A stretch of 64,000 bases of DNA from Mesobacillus maritimus (GCF_019749255.1 NZ_JACWFH010000007.1:310001-374000); one strand, 5' to 3'; positions 23,975 through 33,108 are shown, counted from the stretch's first letter. Translations and numbers: made by a program. The notes: a model not told the origin generated them from the sequence alone.

Positions 23975-26185
23975 TCAACCTCCGCCTAGACTCTCGATAT
24001 AATCAGTAACGGCATTAATTTCTTCTTCCGTCAAGGTTCCTTCAAACCCAGGCATTCCACCGCCGCCATTTTTAATTTGGTTAATTATCGCTTCTCTATC
24101 CATTTCAAGCGCCTTTAAGACTGGTCCATTATGACCGCCAGATCCGGCTTCACCGTGACAAGCTAGACAGTTGTTTTCGTACGTTTTTACGCCTAGATCT
24201 TCATCTGCGTGATGTCCTTTTTGGTCATCAGTCTCATGGTCATTGGCTACTGGTGAAATATTAACGGCATCTTCAGGAATGTCCTCTAAGGATCCATATT
24301 TTCCTTCTAATGAGAACGTATAAATCTTATCTCCGTGCGTCGTACCTGCAAGTGAATTTCCAGCTGCAAACACAGAGATATATTGCTTGCCATCTATTTC
24401 ATAGGTCATGGCTGGTGCATTTGCACCTGCATCGGTCATGAATTCCCATACTTGATCACCTGTTTTGGCGTCAAAGGCAATTAACCGTCCATCATTATGT
24501 CCTACGAACAATAAATTTCCTTTTGTTGTTAGAGCACCACTATAGGCAATGGTATCCCAATTTTTCTGCCAAACAATTTTATTTGTTTTAATATCCATGG
24601 CTGTAATGGTAGAGCGGTTAGGAGCTTTTTCAACCGGTTGCCATACGCTCCCGATAAACTCCCTTCCTTCCTCGTACTCATTTGCTTCATCGCCTTCATG
24701 ATGGGCAAACGCAAAATAGTTATCATTTCCTAATACATAAAACAACTCTGTGTCAGGGTTATATGCCGACGGCGCCCAGTTTGCCCCTCCCTGTGGAGAT
24801 GGTTTTACAACGGTCGGTTCATCCCAGAATGGAGTGAAAATCGGGCCGAACTTCCCAGAAAAATCTCCTGATAAATCACGCTTAACATCTTCTTCCGTTA
24901 TGTTTTGTGGAACAAAGGCATCTCCAACTGGATGAGGCTGTGTTGGGGATGTCTTTTGTTCTTTAAGTTGTGGGACAGGTTTTTCCTCAATTCCAATGAG
25001 TGGTTCTCCGTTGGTCCGATCTAAAATGTATAACCAGCCCGTTTTTCCTGCTTGGACAATTCCTTTTCTCTCTTTGCCATCGATTTCAACATCAAATAGC
25101 ACAACCGGATTGGCTGCATCCATGTCCCAAATATCATGGTGAACCTCTTGGAAATGCCATTTATACTCCCCTGTATTCGCATCTAAAGCTAGCACAGAGT
25201 CCGAGAATAAATTATCTCCTTCCCGTTTGCTTCCATCAAGGTCTGGAGAGGCATTCCCAGTGGCAACATAAATCATCCCCAATTCTGGGTCAACTGCTGG
25301 AGTTTGCCATATTGGTGCTCCCCCTGTTTTCCACGTTTCGTCGGTCCAAGAGTCACCACCTGTTTCATCAGGGCCAGCCACTGTATGTGTTTTCCAAATT
25401 TCCTCTCCATTTTCAGCATCATACGCAGCAAGATAGCCTCTAATTCCGTACTCACCGCCAGCAACTCCCTGATAAACCTTTCCGTCAAAATAGAGAGGGG
25501 CACTTGTCGTGTTATAGCCCTTTTCCCATTCGCCTACTGTTGTTTCCCATACTACTTTGCCATTCTTTTGGTCTAAGGCAACGAGCCTCCCATCTAAAAT
25601 GGGGGTGAATACTTTTCCATCCCCTAGGGCTACTCCCCGGCTCAACCAACCACAACAAACCGTATCCAATCCTTCAGCAATCTTTGGCTTGTACTCCCAA
25701 ATGATCTCACCTGTTGTAGCATCAAGAGCTGCAACCTCATTTGCTCCAGTAGTCATAAACATGACACCATCATAGACAAGAGGTGTTGCTTCACCAGAAT
25801 ATTTAAAATCAAATCCTGACCCAAGGCTGGTTACCCAGTCAGCTTTTAAATCTTTCACATTCGCGGTGGTAATTTGTTCTAACGGAGAGTATCGATCGTT
25901 ACGAAGGTCTCCTCCATTCGTTAGCCAGTTTCCCGATGGGTATGCATTTAAATCATCGGCTGAAAACTTAGGGGCAATTTTAGCGTTATATTCCATGTGT
26001 TGATAAGAAGGGTGCTTATCGTCACCAGCTTCCTTGCCTTCTTCTTTTTTTCCATCACCCTCATCAGTTTGTTCTTCTCCACCAGGTGGGTCCGTTGCTT
26101 GCTCTGATGTATCCATAACAGAGTAAACGAGACCACCAGCAACTAATAGTAAAATGACAATAATAATCCAGTCTCTTTTACGCAT
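23975..26185 (-). CDS. PQQ-dependent quinohemoprotein dehydrogenase (alcohol-dehydrogenase type) with C-terminal cytochrome c
   Basis: A 736-residue protein. An N-terminal anchor (about 6-23) and an acidic linker come first. An eight-bladed quinoprotein propeller follows at about 70-640, with repeated blade ends such as DATTGEIIWEY. Vicinal Cys177-Cys178 (VCCGW) is the disulfide seen in PQQ alcohol dehydrogenases. Metal ligands are Glu245 (GGEYGIRG), Asn311 (ATGNASP) and Asp354 (IWDMD), with a further Asp356 at +2. The C-terminal heme c domain has C-L-A-C-H at 673-677 and a likely axial Met711 (GGGMPGF). It would oxidise an alcohol or aldehyde outside the membrane. SD AAAGGAG. The upstream pqq cluster supplies its cofactor. 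Confidence 0.92.
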   Translation of the reverse strand: MRKRDWIIIVILLLVAGGLVYSVMDTSEQATDPPGGEEQTDEGDGKKEEGKEAGDDKHPSYQHMEYNAKIAPKFSADDLNAYPSGNWLTNGGDLRNDRYSPLEQITTANVKDLKADWVTSLGSGFDFKYSGEATPLVYDGVMFMTTGANEVAALDATTGEIIWEYKPKIAEGLDTVCCGWLSRGVALGDGKVFTPILDGRLVALDQKNGKVVWETTVGEWEKGYNTTSAPLYFDGKVYQGVAGGEYGIRGYLAAYDAENGEEIWKTHTVAGPDETGGDSWTDETWKTGGAPIWQTPAVDPELGMIYVATGNASPDLDGSKREGDNLFSDSVLALDANTGEYKWHFQEVHHDIWDMDAANPVVLFDVEIDGKERKGIVQAGKTGWLYILDRTNGEPLIGIEEKPVPQLKEQKTSPTQPHPVGDAFVPQNITEEDVKRDLSGDFSGKFGPIFTPFWDEPTVVKPSPQGGANWAPSAYNPDTELFYVLGNDNYFAFAHHEGDEANEYEEGREFIGSVWQPVEKAPNRSTITAMDIKTNKIVWQKNWDTIAYSGALTTKGNLLFVGHNDGRLIAFDAKTGDQVWEFMTDAGANAPAMTYEIDGKQYISVFAAGNSLAGTTHGDKIYTFSLEGKYGSLEDIPEDAVNISPVANDHETDDQKGHHADEDLGVKTYENNCLACHGEAGSGGHNGPVLKALEMDREAIINQIKNGGGGMPGFEGTLTEEEINAVTDYIESLGGG

Positions 26186-26284
26186 CCATTTAAGACTCCT
26201 TTCAAAAAAGATAAATTCTTCTCAAGTAATGTGCCCCAAAAATGGAAAAAATAAATAAAGACTTTCGGTCATATTTTCAAAAAT

Positions 26285-26311
26285 GAAAAAAGTTCCAGAA
26301 GCCCTGGAACT
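26285..26311 (-). terminator. Minus-strand terminator upstream of the PQQ dehydrogenase gene
   Basis: Stem AGTTCCAG / CTGGAACT with a 5-nt loop; on the minus strand it is followed by TTTTTTC. It would isolate the dehydrogenase from transcripts coming from the 26.4-26.9 kb region. Nothing else is seen in 26186-26414. Confidence 0.75.
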
Positions 26312-26414
26312 ACTTGGATTTAATTGAGAGAGACGTACCATTCAACCTCACATCTTAAAGTGCAGATTCCCATGATTAATTAGAAGGTTTTCTTATGTGT
26401 TCCCATATTTTTTC

Positions 26415-26651
26415 TCATATCAAACAACAATCTAATAAAACATGGTAAGGAATAAATTCTTCTCGGTCAATCATTGAGAGAATCTCATCGGATGAGGGGC
26501 ACATGGACATTGGTTTTAAAAAGTTAAAGAAGGGTGGACGTGGTTTTCTAAGGATATATGTCGCTTCTTCCTTTTCGAAAAAAAGAATGAGTATGATCTT
26601 ACCAAGGAGTGCGTCTTGTATGAGATTCATAATATGTAATAGAAAAAGCAC
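26415..26651 (-). CDS. Doubtful small protein
   Basis: A 78-codon frame starting at GTG 26651, inside the previous gene's terminator, or at ATG 26630, which has no SD. The C-terminal half (FFNFLKPMSMCPSSDEILSM) has protein-like composition and a terminator follows at 26285-26311. The missing ribosome site makes it uncertain. It could be the tail of an older, broken gene. Confidence 0.25.
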   Translation of the reverse strand: MLFLLHIMNLIQDALLGKIILILFFEKEEATYILRKPRPPFFNFLKPMSMCPSSDEILSMIDREEFIPYHVLLDCCLI

Positions 26652-26665
26652 CCTTGGAAGGATGC
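26643..26665 (-). terminator. Terminator after the 72-residue gene
   Basis: On the minus strand GCATCCTT-CC-AAGGGTGC is followed by TTTTTC, adjoining the stop codon at 26666. Confidence 0.7.
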
Positions 26666-26884
26666 CTACTGATTCACTTTTAATGGTTCAACACTAATTT
26701 TTAATACTAGATTTATAGAATCATGAACCATATTTATTTTATTAATGATATATTCTTTTTTGAAGATCGTTATAGTGTCACTGGCTCTTAGCGTTGTAAT
26801 GTATTGATCCCAATGGACTACATTGGTACTTAGTAGGCATTTGTCTTTTAAATAATAATCAACCCTATTTAACTTTTTATTCAC
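26666..26884 (-). CDS. Small protein of unknown function with a very strong ribosome site
   Basis: A 72-residue protein from GTG at 26884. AAGGAGGTG 7 nt upstream is an almost perfect anti-16S match, so high translation is likely. The sequence (RVDYYLKDKCLLSTNVVHW, then RASDTITIFKKEYIINKIN) suggests mixed strands and no membrane segment. I recognise no family. It has its own terminator and stands alone. Confidence 0.6.
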   Translation of the reverse strand: MNKKLNRVDYYLKDKCLLSTNVVHWDQYITTLRASDTITIFKKEYIINKINMVHDSINLVLKISVEPLKVNQ

Positions 26885-26994
26885 TCCTTCACCTCCTTAG
26901 TAATAATTTATTAAGCAATTGGAGGTTTTAGGACAACCTCCTAGCTTCCTTCTTAAATAACGTTAACTTCCTATTAAACCCTTGCTTACATAAT

Positions 26995-27022
26995 AAAAAG
27001 AAGCACCCAAAAAGGATGCTTC
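26995..27022 (-). terminator. Terminator of the scr-nag operon
   Basis: On the minus strand GAAGCATCC-TTTTT-GGGTGCTTC is followed by TTTTTATT, about 30 nt after the nagB stop. Confidence 0.8.
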
Positions 27023-27051
27023 GTGTTCATTCGTTAAGATAAAGGAAAACG

Positions 27052-27807
27052 TTAATAGGAGCCATTTAAGACACGGTGCCTGTCCCCTTGTCCCGCTGCG
27101 GCTTTATCCATCAGGATGGTGACGTTTGGGTGCTGGTTGAGGATGGATGCGGGGAACTCTTCATTCACTTCACCAGATAATAGCCGCTGGACTGCTGCTT
27201 TTTTTTGCTCTCCTGAGACCAACAATAGAATTTCCTTGCTTTTCATGATGGTTCCGATTCCCATGGTTATGGCTTGTTTTGGAACTTCCTCAATGCTTGG
27301 GAAGAAGCGCGCATTTGCCTTTATTGTTGTTGATGCTAAGTCAACCACATGGGTTCTCGATTCGAAGGAAGTTCCCGGCTCGTTAAAACCGATATGACCA
27401 TTGCTTCCAATTCCAAGAAGTTGGAGGTCTACTCCGCCTTTTGCCTCTAGGAGTTGTTCATAACGCTGGCATTCTTCTACCGTATTCATAGTAACTCCGT
27501 TCGGAATCAAGGTATTTTCTATTTTAATATCGATGTGATGAAATAATTGAGCGTTCATAAAATACCGATAACTATTTGGATTCTCTCCGGCCAAGCCCAA
27601 ATATTCATCTAGATTAAAGGTGGTGACATGTTGATAGGAGGTTCCATTCTGATGGTGATCTGTAATCAGTTGTTGATATGTTCCTTTTGGTGTTCCTCCC
27701 GTTGCAAGTCCAAGGGTGCTTTTTGGATTCTTCTTGACACGATCAATCAGAATTGTAGCGGCCGCTTGGCTTAATTCTTGATAGTCTTCGAGAATGTTAA
27801 TCTTCAT
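27052..27807 (-). CDS. nagB: Glucosamine-6-phosphate deaminase
   Basis: A 251-residue NagB. GLATGGTPKGTY binds the sugar phosphate, FNLDEYLGL carries the catalytic Asp, and GIGSNGHIGFNEPG holds the ring-opening His and its Asn/Glu partners. It converts GlcN6P to fructose-6-P and ammonia. It overlaps nagA by 11 nt, a typical coupled pair, and is the last gene of the operon. Confidence 0.95.
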   Translation of the reverse strand: MKINILEDYQELSQAAATILIDRVKKNPKSTLGLATGGTPKGTYQQLITDHHQNGTSYQHVTTFNLDEYLGLAGENPNSYRYFMNAQLFHHIDIKIENTLIPNGVTMNTVEECQRYEQLLEAKGGVDLQLLGIGSNGHIGFNEPGTSFESRTHVVDLASTTIKANARFFPSIEEVPKQAITMGIGTIMKSKEILLLVSGEQKKAAVQRLLSGEVNEEFPASILNQHPNVTILMDKAAAGQGDRHRVLNGSY

Positions 27808-29008
27808 TCAAATCTACCCTTTCCTTTTGAAAAGCCAATTCTCCGCGACAGAATGTCATGAACACATCATAGTTCTGATCTAAAACAACCAAATCAGCGT
27901 CTTTCCCACTACGGATGCTTCCTTTATGTTCATAAACATGTAACTGCTTTGCAGGATTGACTGAAGCCATTTCGATCGCGTCAGCAAGTGAGCAGCCTGT
28001 ATAATTCATCATGTTTTTAACGGCCTGACCAAGTTTTAAAATGCTTCCCGCAAGAGTGCCATCTTCTAATACGGCCTTCCCCTCTTCCACCTTGACTTGC
28101 TGACCGCCTAGGTCATAGCTTCCATTTTTCAAGCATTTCGCTCGCATTGAATCTGTTATCAATAGCAAGCCTTCGCTTCCTTTTTGCTGATAAGCGATAT
28201 CAACGATTTCTGGCTTAACATGAATGCCATCAACTATCATTTCGGCTTTTAACTCATCATGCAAAAAAGCCGCTCCTACCACTCCAGGCTCACGATGATG
28301 CAGCCCCCTCATTTGGTTAAACAAATGCGTTACCTGGGTAGCTCCTTCGTTAATCGCACTCTTGACCTCTTCAAAAGATGCATCCGTATGTCCTAGAGAA
28401 GCAGTCACTTCATTGTGACTTAAATAAGAAATGAGGTCCAATGCCCCCGGAACTTCTGGTGCTAAGGTAACAAGTTTAATGGTGTTTTTTGATAGTGCCT
28501 GCCATTTCTGAAACAACTTAGTTTCTGGGCTAATAATATGGTTGAGTGGCTGAGCACCTGCCATTTTTTTATTAATAAAAGGGCCTTCCAAGTGAACACC
28601 CAGAACTTCAGCTTTCCCAGTTGGTGGTTGCGAAGAGATATACTCTCCTGCATTAACAAGTGCTCGTTCAATCGCTTCTGGGTCTTGGGTGATAGTTGTT
28701 GCCAGAAAACTTGTGGTCCCTTCTCGTGGCAATGCCTCAGCCATATTCATTAAAGCTTCTGGCGTAGCATCCATCGTATCTGATCCATTGACTCCATGAA
28801 TGTGAACATCGATAAGGCCAGGAATCAAAGTGGATCCTGCTGGGAGCTCCATAACTTCGTAGGTCATTTCTTCTACCAAAGTTGAAAGTGGACCAACTTC
28901 CTGAATCTTTCCATCCTGAATGAGGATATAACCGTTCTCAATCTTATCGCTCTCAGTGTAGATGGTCGCATTCTTGAGCAAAAATGGCTTCCCTTTGTTT
29001 TGTTCCAT
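27797..29008 (-). CDS. nagA: N-acetylglucosamine-6-phosphate deacetylase
   Basis: A 403-residue amidohydrolase with PGLIDVHIHGVNGSDTMDA (metal-binding HxH), HLEGPFI (metal-binding Glu), SLGHTDASFEEV, THLFNQMRGLHHREPG, and the catalytic Asp in LLITDSMRA. It removes acetate from GlcNAc6P for NagB. It lies 57 nt after scrB in the same direction with no terminator between, so it appears to belong to the sucrose transcript. No GlcNAc PTS gene is present in the window. Confidence 0.95.
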   Translation of the reverse strand: MEQNKGKPFLLKNATIYTESDKIENGYILIQDGKIQEVGPLSTLVEEMTYEVMELPAGSTLIPGLIDVHIHGVNGSDTMDATPEALMNMAEALPREGTTSFLATTITQDPEAIERALVNAGEYISSQPPTGKAEVLGVHLEGPFINKKMAGAQPLNHIISPETKLFQKWQALSKNTIKLVTLAPEVPGALDLISYLSHNEVTASLGHTDASFEEVKSAINEGATQVTHLFNQMRGLHHREPGVVGAAFLHDELKAEMIVDGIHVKPEIVDIAYQQKGSEGLLLITDSMRAKCLKNGSYDLGGQQVKVEEGKAVLEDGTLAGSILKLGQAVKNMMNYTGCSLADAIEMASVNPAKQLHVYEHKGSIRSGKDADLVVLDQNYDVFMTFCRGELAFQKERVDLNED

Positions 29009-29065
29009 ACAATCTTCCTTTCACTACCTCTTATCACTTGATTTCTGCTTGCTTTTACATTGAAA

Positions 29066-30502
29066 CTAAAGACTCCACTTTTCGATGAACACGTCGATTT
29101 TTCCATTTGAAGAAAACGTAATGGTTTGCTCAAATGGTTCCGCAAAGAAGCGCGCCGTCATCACTTCTTGTCCACCATTCAGAAAGATTTCAATCGAACT
29201 GGTGTCTAAGAAAAGATGAATATCGGTTAGAATCGGTAATTCACAAGAACGACTTTCTGTTGTGCCGTCCTTGAAGGATTTTCTTTCAAGTGTAAACAGC
29301 TTCTCTGCTTGATTAAAGCGTAGCTTTAGATTTTCACGGAGTGTTATTTCAAAATGAGTGCCTTCCATCTGACTCATTTCAAGGCGAATTTCACTAACAG
29401 TTCCATTGATTTCAGTCCAAGTTTTCACTTCATTCTCAATTGATACTTGTTGCTGAAAATCAAGTGATTTCCTTAAATGCGTTAGTTCCACAGCAGGCTT
29501 TTGATAGAGTTTATTTCCTTTTATCTCTATTTCTCTAGGAATTGTCAGTGCATGGATCCACCCATTGGCAATGGTCGGTTGATAGGCTTCGGTATCATCG
29601 GTCAAGCCCATCCAGGCATAAAGTAGCCTTCTTCCTTGGTCATCTTCAAAAGTCTGCGGAGCATAAAAGTCAAAGCCGCGATCTAGCTCAATAAAAGGCC
29701 CATGTTCATATTGATTTGTTTCCGGTGTCCAGTTCCCAATAAAATAGCCTGACTGAAATAAATTTTGATAAAGATGACCTGCTGGTTCAAGACCTTGAGG
29801 AGAAACCAATAAAACATCTTGTGCACCAAGCCTGAAGAGGTCCGGGCATTCCCACATATATCCGAAGTCTCCTAAACCGTTTAGGTTACCGCCAGCGAGA
29901 GGTCCTTTGAATTCCCAGTTTTCAAGGTCAAGAGAAGTATAAAGCACGACTTGCCCTTCTTCTTGATCATTTTGTGCCCCAAGCACCATATACCATCTTC
30001 CATTTTGTTGCCAAACTTTTGGATCGCGAAAATGCGGGGTATAGCCGTCTGGTAAATAAATGACAGGCCCCTTTTTTTCAAAAGTGATCCCATCACTTGA
30101 AACGGCCATACATTGATACGTTTGCCGCTCATTGTGTTCGTTTTTTACATTTCCTGTGTAAAACAAGTACATCTTCCCGTTATGTTCTACCGCACTTCCT
30201 GAATAGCAGCCGTTTTTCTCGTACCATTCACTTGGGACAAGGGCTGGAGGCTGTTCCTCCCAAGAAATGAGGTCTTTGGATGTATAATGTCCCCAAAATT
30301 TAGCGCCATGAGTTGTATCAAACGGATTCCATTGATAAAAAACATGGTACGCACCATTAAAGTAAATGAGCCCATTGGGATCATTTAGTAATCCAACTGG
30401 TGGCATCAAATGGAACTGAAGCCGGTTGAAATCCTTAGCTATGAGTGGTTTATTTTCTTCTATCTTTTTCGATGCTAGTTGTAATAACTCTTGCTGATTC
30501 AT
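29066..30502 (-). CDS. scrB: Sucrose-6-phosphate hydrolase (GH32)
   Basis: A 478-residue GH32 beta-propeller/beta-sandwich enzyme. LLNDPNG places the nucleophile at Asp41, HFRDPKVW the RDP motif at 159-161, and WECPDLF the acid/base at Glu218. It splits sucrose-6-phosphate into glucose-6-phosphate and fructose in the cytoplasm; there is no signal peptide. It starts 6 nt after scrK, in an operon with the sucrose PTS permease. Confidence 0.94.
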   Translation of the reverse strand: MNQQELLQLASKKIEENKPLIAKDFNRLQFHLMPPVGLLNDPNGLIYFNGAYHVFYQWNPFDTTHGAKFWGHYTSKDLISWEEQPPALVPSEWYEKNGCYSGSAVEHNGKMYLFYTGNVKNEHNERQTYQCMAVSSDGITFEKKGPVIYLPDGYTPHFRDPKVWQQNGRWYMVLGAQNDQEEGQVVLYTSLDLENWEFKGPLAGGNLNGLGDFGYMWECPDLFRLGAQDVLLVSPQGLEPAGHLYQNLFQSGYFIGNWTPETNQYEHGPFIELDRGFDFYAPQTFEDDQGRRLLYAWMGLTDDTEAYQPTIANGWIHALTIPREIEIKGNKLYQKPAVELTHLRKSLDFQQQVSIENEVKTWTEINGTVSEIRLEMSQMEGTHFEITLRENLKLRFNQAEKLFTLERKSFKDGTTESRSCELPILTDIHLFLDTSSIEIFLNGGQEVMTARFFAEPFEQTITFSSNGKIDVFIEKWSL

Positions 30503-30508
30503 GATTGA

Positions 30509-31468
30509 TTAACTCCTATTTTCTGTCGTGATTTTGTGAATCGCCTCCAAAGTCGGCAATGCCGTCATCGCTCCTTTTTCAGATGCAGCAAGCCCACCTG
30601 AAACTGAGGCAAACTTCGCAATCTCAGCTACTTCTTCTATTGTAATCGCAGCAAGGTCCATTTCTCTTTCATTCAAGCAATAAAGGAATCCTGAAACAAA
30701 GGCATCGCCTGCACCTGTTGTATCAACGGTGTGGACCTTTAATGCATCTACTTTCATTGAACCTGACTTAGTAAAAACGATACTCCCTTCCGCTCCTTTT
30801 GTAAGAAATACTAGAGAAAGGTCGTATTCTTTTATCCATTCTGCAATAACTTCAGGATTTTCAGTTCCCGTTAAAAACAAAAGTTCTTCATCCGAAAGCT
30901 TTAACACATCGACATCTGGTAAGACAGAAAAGATGGTTTCACGCAACACATTCTCATCTTTCCATAAGCTAAGGCGAACATTGGGGTCAAATGAAACAAT
31001 CAACCCATGTTGTTTTGCATACTCAATCGCTTTTAATGTTGCCTCTCTCACCGGATTCTGTAGCATCGAGATGGTCCCAAAGTGAAAAATCTTGTGATTT
31101 TTAAATATTTCTTCGTTTACGTCTGTTTTTTCTAAAAATAAATCCGCACTTTCTTTTACAAAGAAGCTAAAGCTTCTCTCCCCAGTTGAATCAAGAGTGA
31201 CAAAGACAAGGTTTGTTCGATAAGAATCAGTGAAGGAAATAGAAGAAACATTAACCCCATAATTCGATAATGTACCAACGAGAAATTCTCCTAAAACATC
31301 TTGCCCTAACTTTCCGATAAACGCTGATCTCATCCCTAATCTGGCTGCCCCAACCGCAACATTCGCTGGGGCACCACCTGGACTTTTTTGATATGTGAGG
31401 TTGGTTGAATCCACTGGGATAAAATCAATCAATGCCTCCCCAAGTGTGATCAATCCATTCTTTATCAT
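30509..31468 (-). CDS. scrK: Fructokinase (PfkB/ribokinase family)
   Basis: A 319-residue PfkB kinase. SPGGAPANVAVGAARLG (29-45) is the N-terminal sugar-binding signature, and VDTTGAGDAFVSGF holds the anion hole and catalytic base Asp255. It phosphorylates the fructose released by ScrB. It lies 31 nt after scrA and 6 nt before scrB. Confidence 0.92.
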   Translation of the reverse strand: MIKNGLITLGEALIDFIPVDSTNLTYQKSPGGAPANVAVGAARLGMRSAFIGKLGQDVLGEFLVGTLSNYGVNVSSISFTDSYRTNLVFVTLDSTGERSFSFFVKESADLFLEKTDVNEEIFKNHKIFHFGTISMLQNPVREATLKAIEYAKQHGLIVSFDPNVRLSLWKDENVLRETIFSVLPDVDVLKLSDEELLFLTGTENPEVIAEWIKEYDLSLVFLTKGAEGSIVFTKSGSMKVDALKVHTVDTTGAGDAFVSGFLYCLNEREMDLAAITIEEVAEIAKFASVSGGLAASEKGAMTALPTLEAIHKITTENRS

Positions 31469-31499
31469 GAAAATCGTCCTTTCCTAAAAAAATTGGATG

Positions 31500-32906
31500 T
31501 TATTGCTGGTTTGTGTTGTTTAACATTTTATCGGAATAGCCAAACATCCAAGTTAAAACAAATGCCGTTGCAACCGCAATGAGGTTAACTAAGATATAAA
31601 GTAAAATTTGTCCGTTTAAGTAAAGCAGTGTACCTGGAATTACGGTAATCGCCATTCCTGTTGCTTTTAACCCAAAGATTGAGGCGAAAAATCCACCGAC
31701 AGCTCCACCAATTAGTCCCATAATAAACGGCTTTCCATAGCGAAGGTTTACCCCAAAAATCGCTGGTTCGGTAATTCCTAAGAAAGCAGAGAAAGAAGAT
31801 GGAAGTGCCAATGCTTTTAGCTTTTTCGATTTAGATTTTAACCCTACCGCTAAGGCCGCTCCACCTTGTGCCGCAGTAGCACAAGTGACAATCGCGTTAT
31901 AAGGATTGTTTCCAAGGCTTTCTAGTAAAGAAATCTCAAGCATATTAAATACATGATGAACCCCAGATACGACAATAATCTGGTTTAAGCCACCGATTAA
32001 CAATCCACTAATTCCAAATGGCCATTCTAATACCGCAACTGTTCCAGCTAAGATGATGTTTTCAACCCAATGGAAAACTGGGCCGATGACAAACAACGCA
32101 AGGAAAATCATGATTAATAATGTTAAAAATGGTGTAACAATTAAATCAAACGCATCTGGAACGCGTTTGCGAATTTGCTTTTCCAATTTCGCTCCAATAA
32201 TACCGGCGATAAAGGCTGGAAGAACAGAACCTTGATAACCTAAAACAGGAATGAATCCAAAAAACATAATCGGTTCGACGGTTCCTCCTGCAACCCCCCA
32301 GGCGTTTGGCAAGGCTGGGCTAACAAGCATAAGCCCGAGAACCAATCCAATGATTGGAGAACCACCAAATACTCGGAACGTTGACCATGCAACAAGTGCT
32401 GGAAGGAAGATAAACGCTGTATCGGTTAAAATCTCTGTAAATAACAAGAAGTTTTCCGAAATATCTGCCGGTGTCATCCCAAATAAGGCTAAGATTTGCT
32501 CTTGCATGACCAAGCCGCGAAGACCCATAAACAATCCGGTTGCAACGAGTGCCGGGATAATCGGAACAAATACATCCCCAAATGTGCGAATCGCTCTTTG
32601 AAACTTTGTCCCACTTTTCGCTGCCTCTTGTGCTTGTTCTCCTTTATTCGAAGCGTTGATACCAAGATTTGTTACTTCTTCATAGATTTTGTTCACCGTT
32701 CCAGTTCCTAGGATCACTTGGAACTGACCAGAGTTAAAGAAAGCTCCTTTTACTTTTTCAATATTTTCTACCCGATCTTGATCAATCTTTTCTTTGTCTT
32801 TGACCATTATTCGCAGTCTAGTTGCACAATGAGCAGCTGAAACAATATTTGCTTCTCCACCCACTGCATCAATGATGTCTTTTGCTATTTCCCGATTTGT
32901 AGCCAT
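31500..32906 (-). CDS. scrA: Sucrose-specific PTS transporter EIIBC
   Basis: A 468-residue protein. An EIIB domain (1-85) with phosphocysteine Cys27 (AAHCATRLR) is joined to a 10-helix EIIC domain of the glucose/sucrose superfamily (SGVHHVFNMLEISLL, GITEPAIFGVNLRYGKPF). There is no EIIA domain, so phosphate must come from another EIIA(Glc). It imports sucrose as sucrose-6-phosphate. SD GGGAGGC is 7 nt upstream. Two perfect operator palindromes lie 52-102 nt upstream. Confidence 0.92.
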   Translation of the reverse strand: MATNREIAKDIIDAVGGEANIVSAAHCATRLRIMVKDKEKIDQDRVENIEKVKGAFFNSGQFQVILGTGTVNKIYEEVTNLGINASNKGEQAQEAAKSGTKFQRAIRTFGDVFVPIIPALVATGLFMGLRGLVMQEQILALFGMTPADISENFLLFTEILTDTAFIFLPALVAWSTFRVFGGSPIIGLVLGLMLVSPALPNAWGVAGGTVEPIMFFGFIPVLGYQGSVLPAFIAGIIGAKLEKQIRKRVPDAFDLIVTPFLTLLIMIFLALFVIGPVFHWVENIILAGTVAVLEWPFGISGLLIGGLNQIIVVSGVHHVFNMLEISLLESLGNNPYNAIVTCATAAQGGAALAVGLKSKSKKLKALALPSSFSAFLGITEPAIFGVNLRYGKPFIMGLIGGAVGGFFASIFGLKATGMAITVIPGTLLYLNGQILLYILVNLIAVATAFVLTWMFGYSDKMLNNTNQQ

Positions 32907-32957
32907 GTATAAGCCTCCCTTTTTTTGTACCTTACCCGTCTGAACTAAAATTATGAT

Positions 32958-32975
32958 TGTGGAATCGATTCCACA
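32958..32975. promoter_or_regulatory. Operator O1 (perfect 18-bp palindrome) upstream of scrA
   Basis: TGTGGAATCGATTCCACA is fully symmetric, as expected for a LacI-family dimer. Its core (TGGAATCGATTCCA) also nearly fits the CcpA cre consensus. Confidence 0.8.
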
Positions 32976-32989
32976 TTAAGTAAAAATAC

Positions 32990-33007
32990 TATGGAATCGA
33001 TTCCATA
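32990..33007. promoter_or_regulatory. Operator O2 (perfect 18-bp palindrome), also a cre match
   Basis: TATGGAATCGATTCCATA shares the core of O1 and lies 32 bp (three helical turns) from it. ATGGAATCGATTCCA satisfies WTGNAANCGNWNNCA exactly, so both the local LacI-type protein and CcpA could bind. Confidence 0.8.
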
Positions 33008-33086
33008 AATAAGAAATGAAAATGGTATTGATTTCATCTCCTATTAAGATAATATGATACCAATATAAAAAGCATTCCTTCAGAGA

Positions 33087-33104
33087 TATGGAATCGATTT
33101 CACA
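33087..33104. promoter_or_regulatory. Operator O3 next to the regulator's stop codon
   Basis: TATGGAATCGATTTCACA has the same core with one asymmetry. It starts 83 bp upstream of O2 in scrA orientation, which would allow looping between O3 and O1/O2. Confidence 0.65.
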
Positions 33105-33108
33105 ATGA

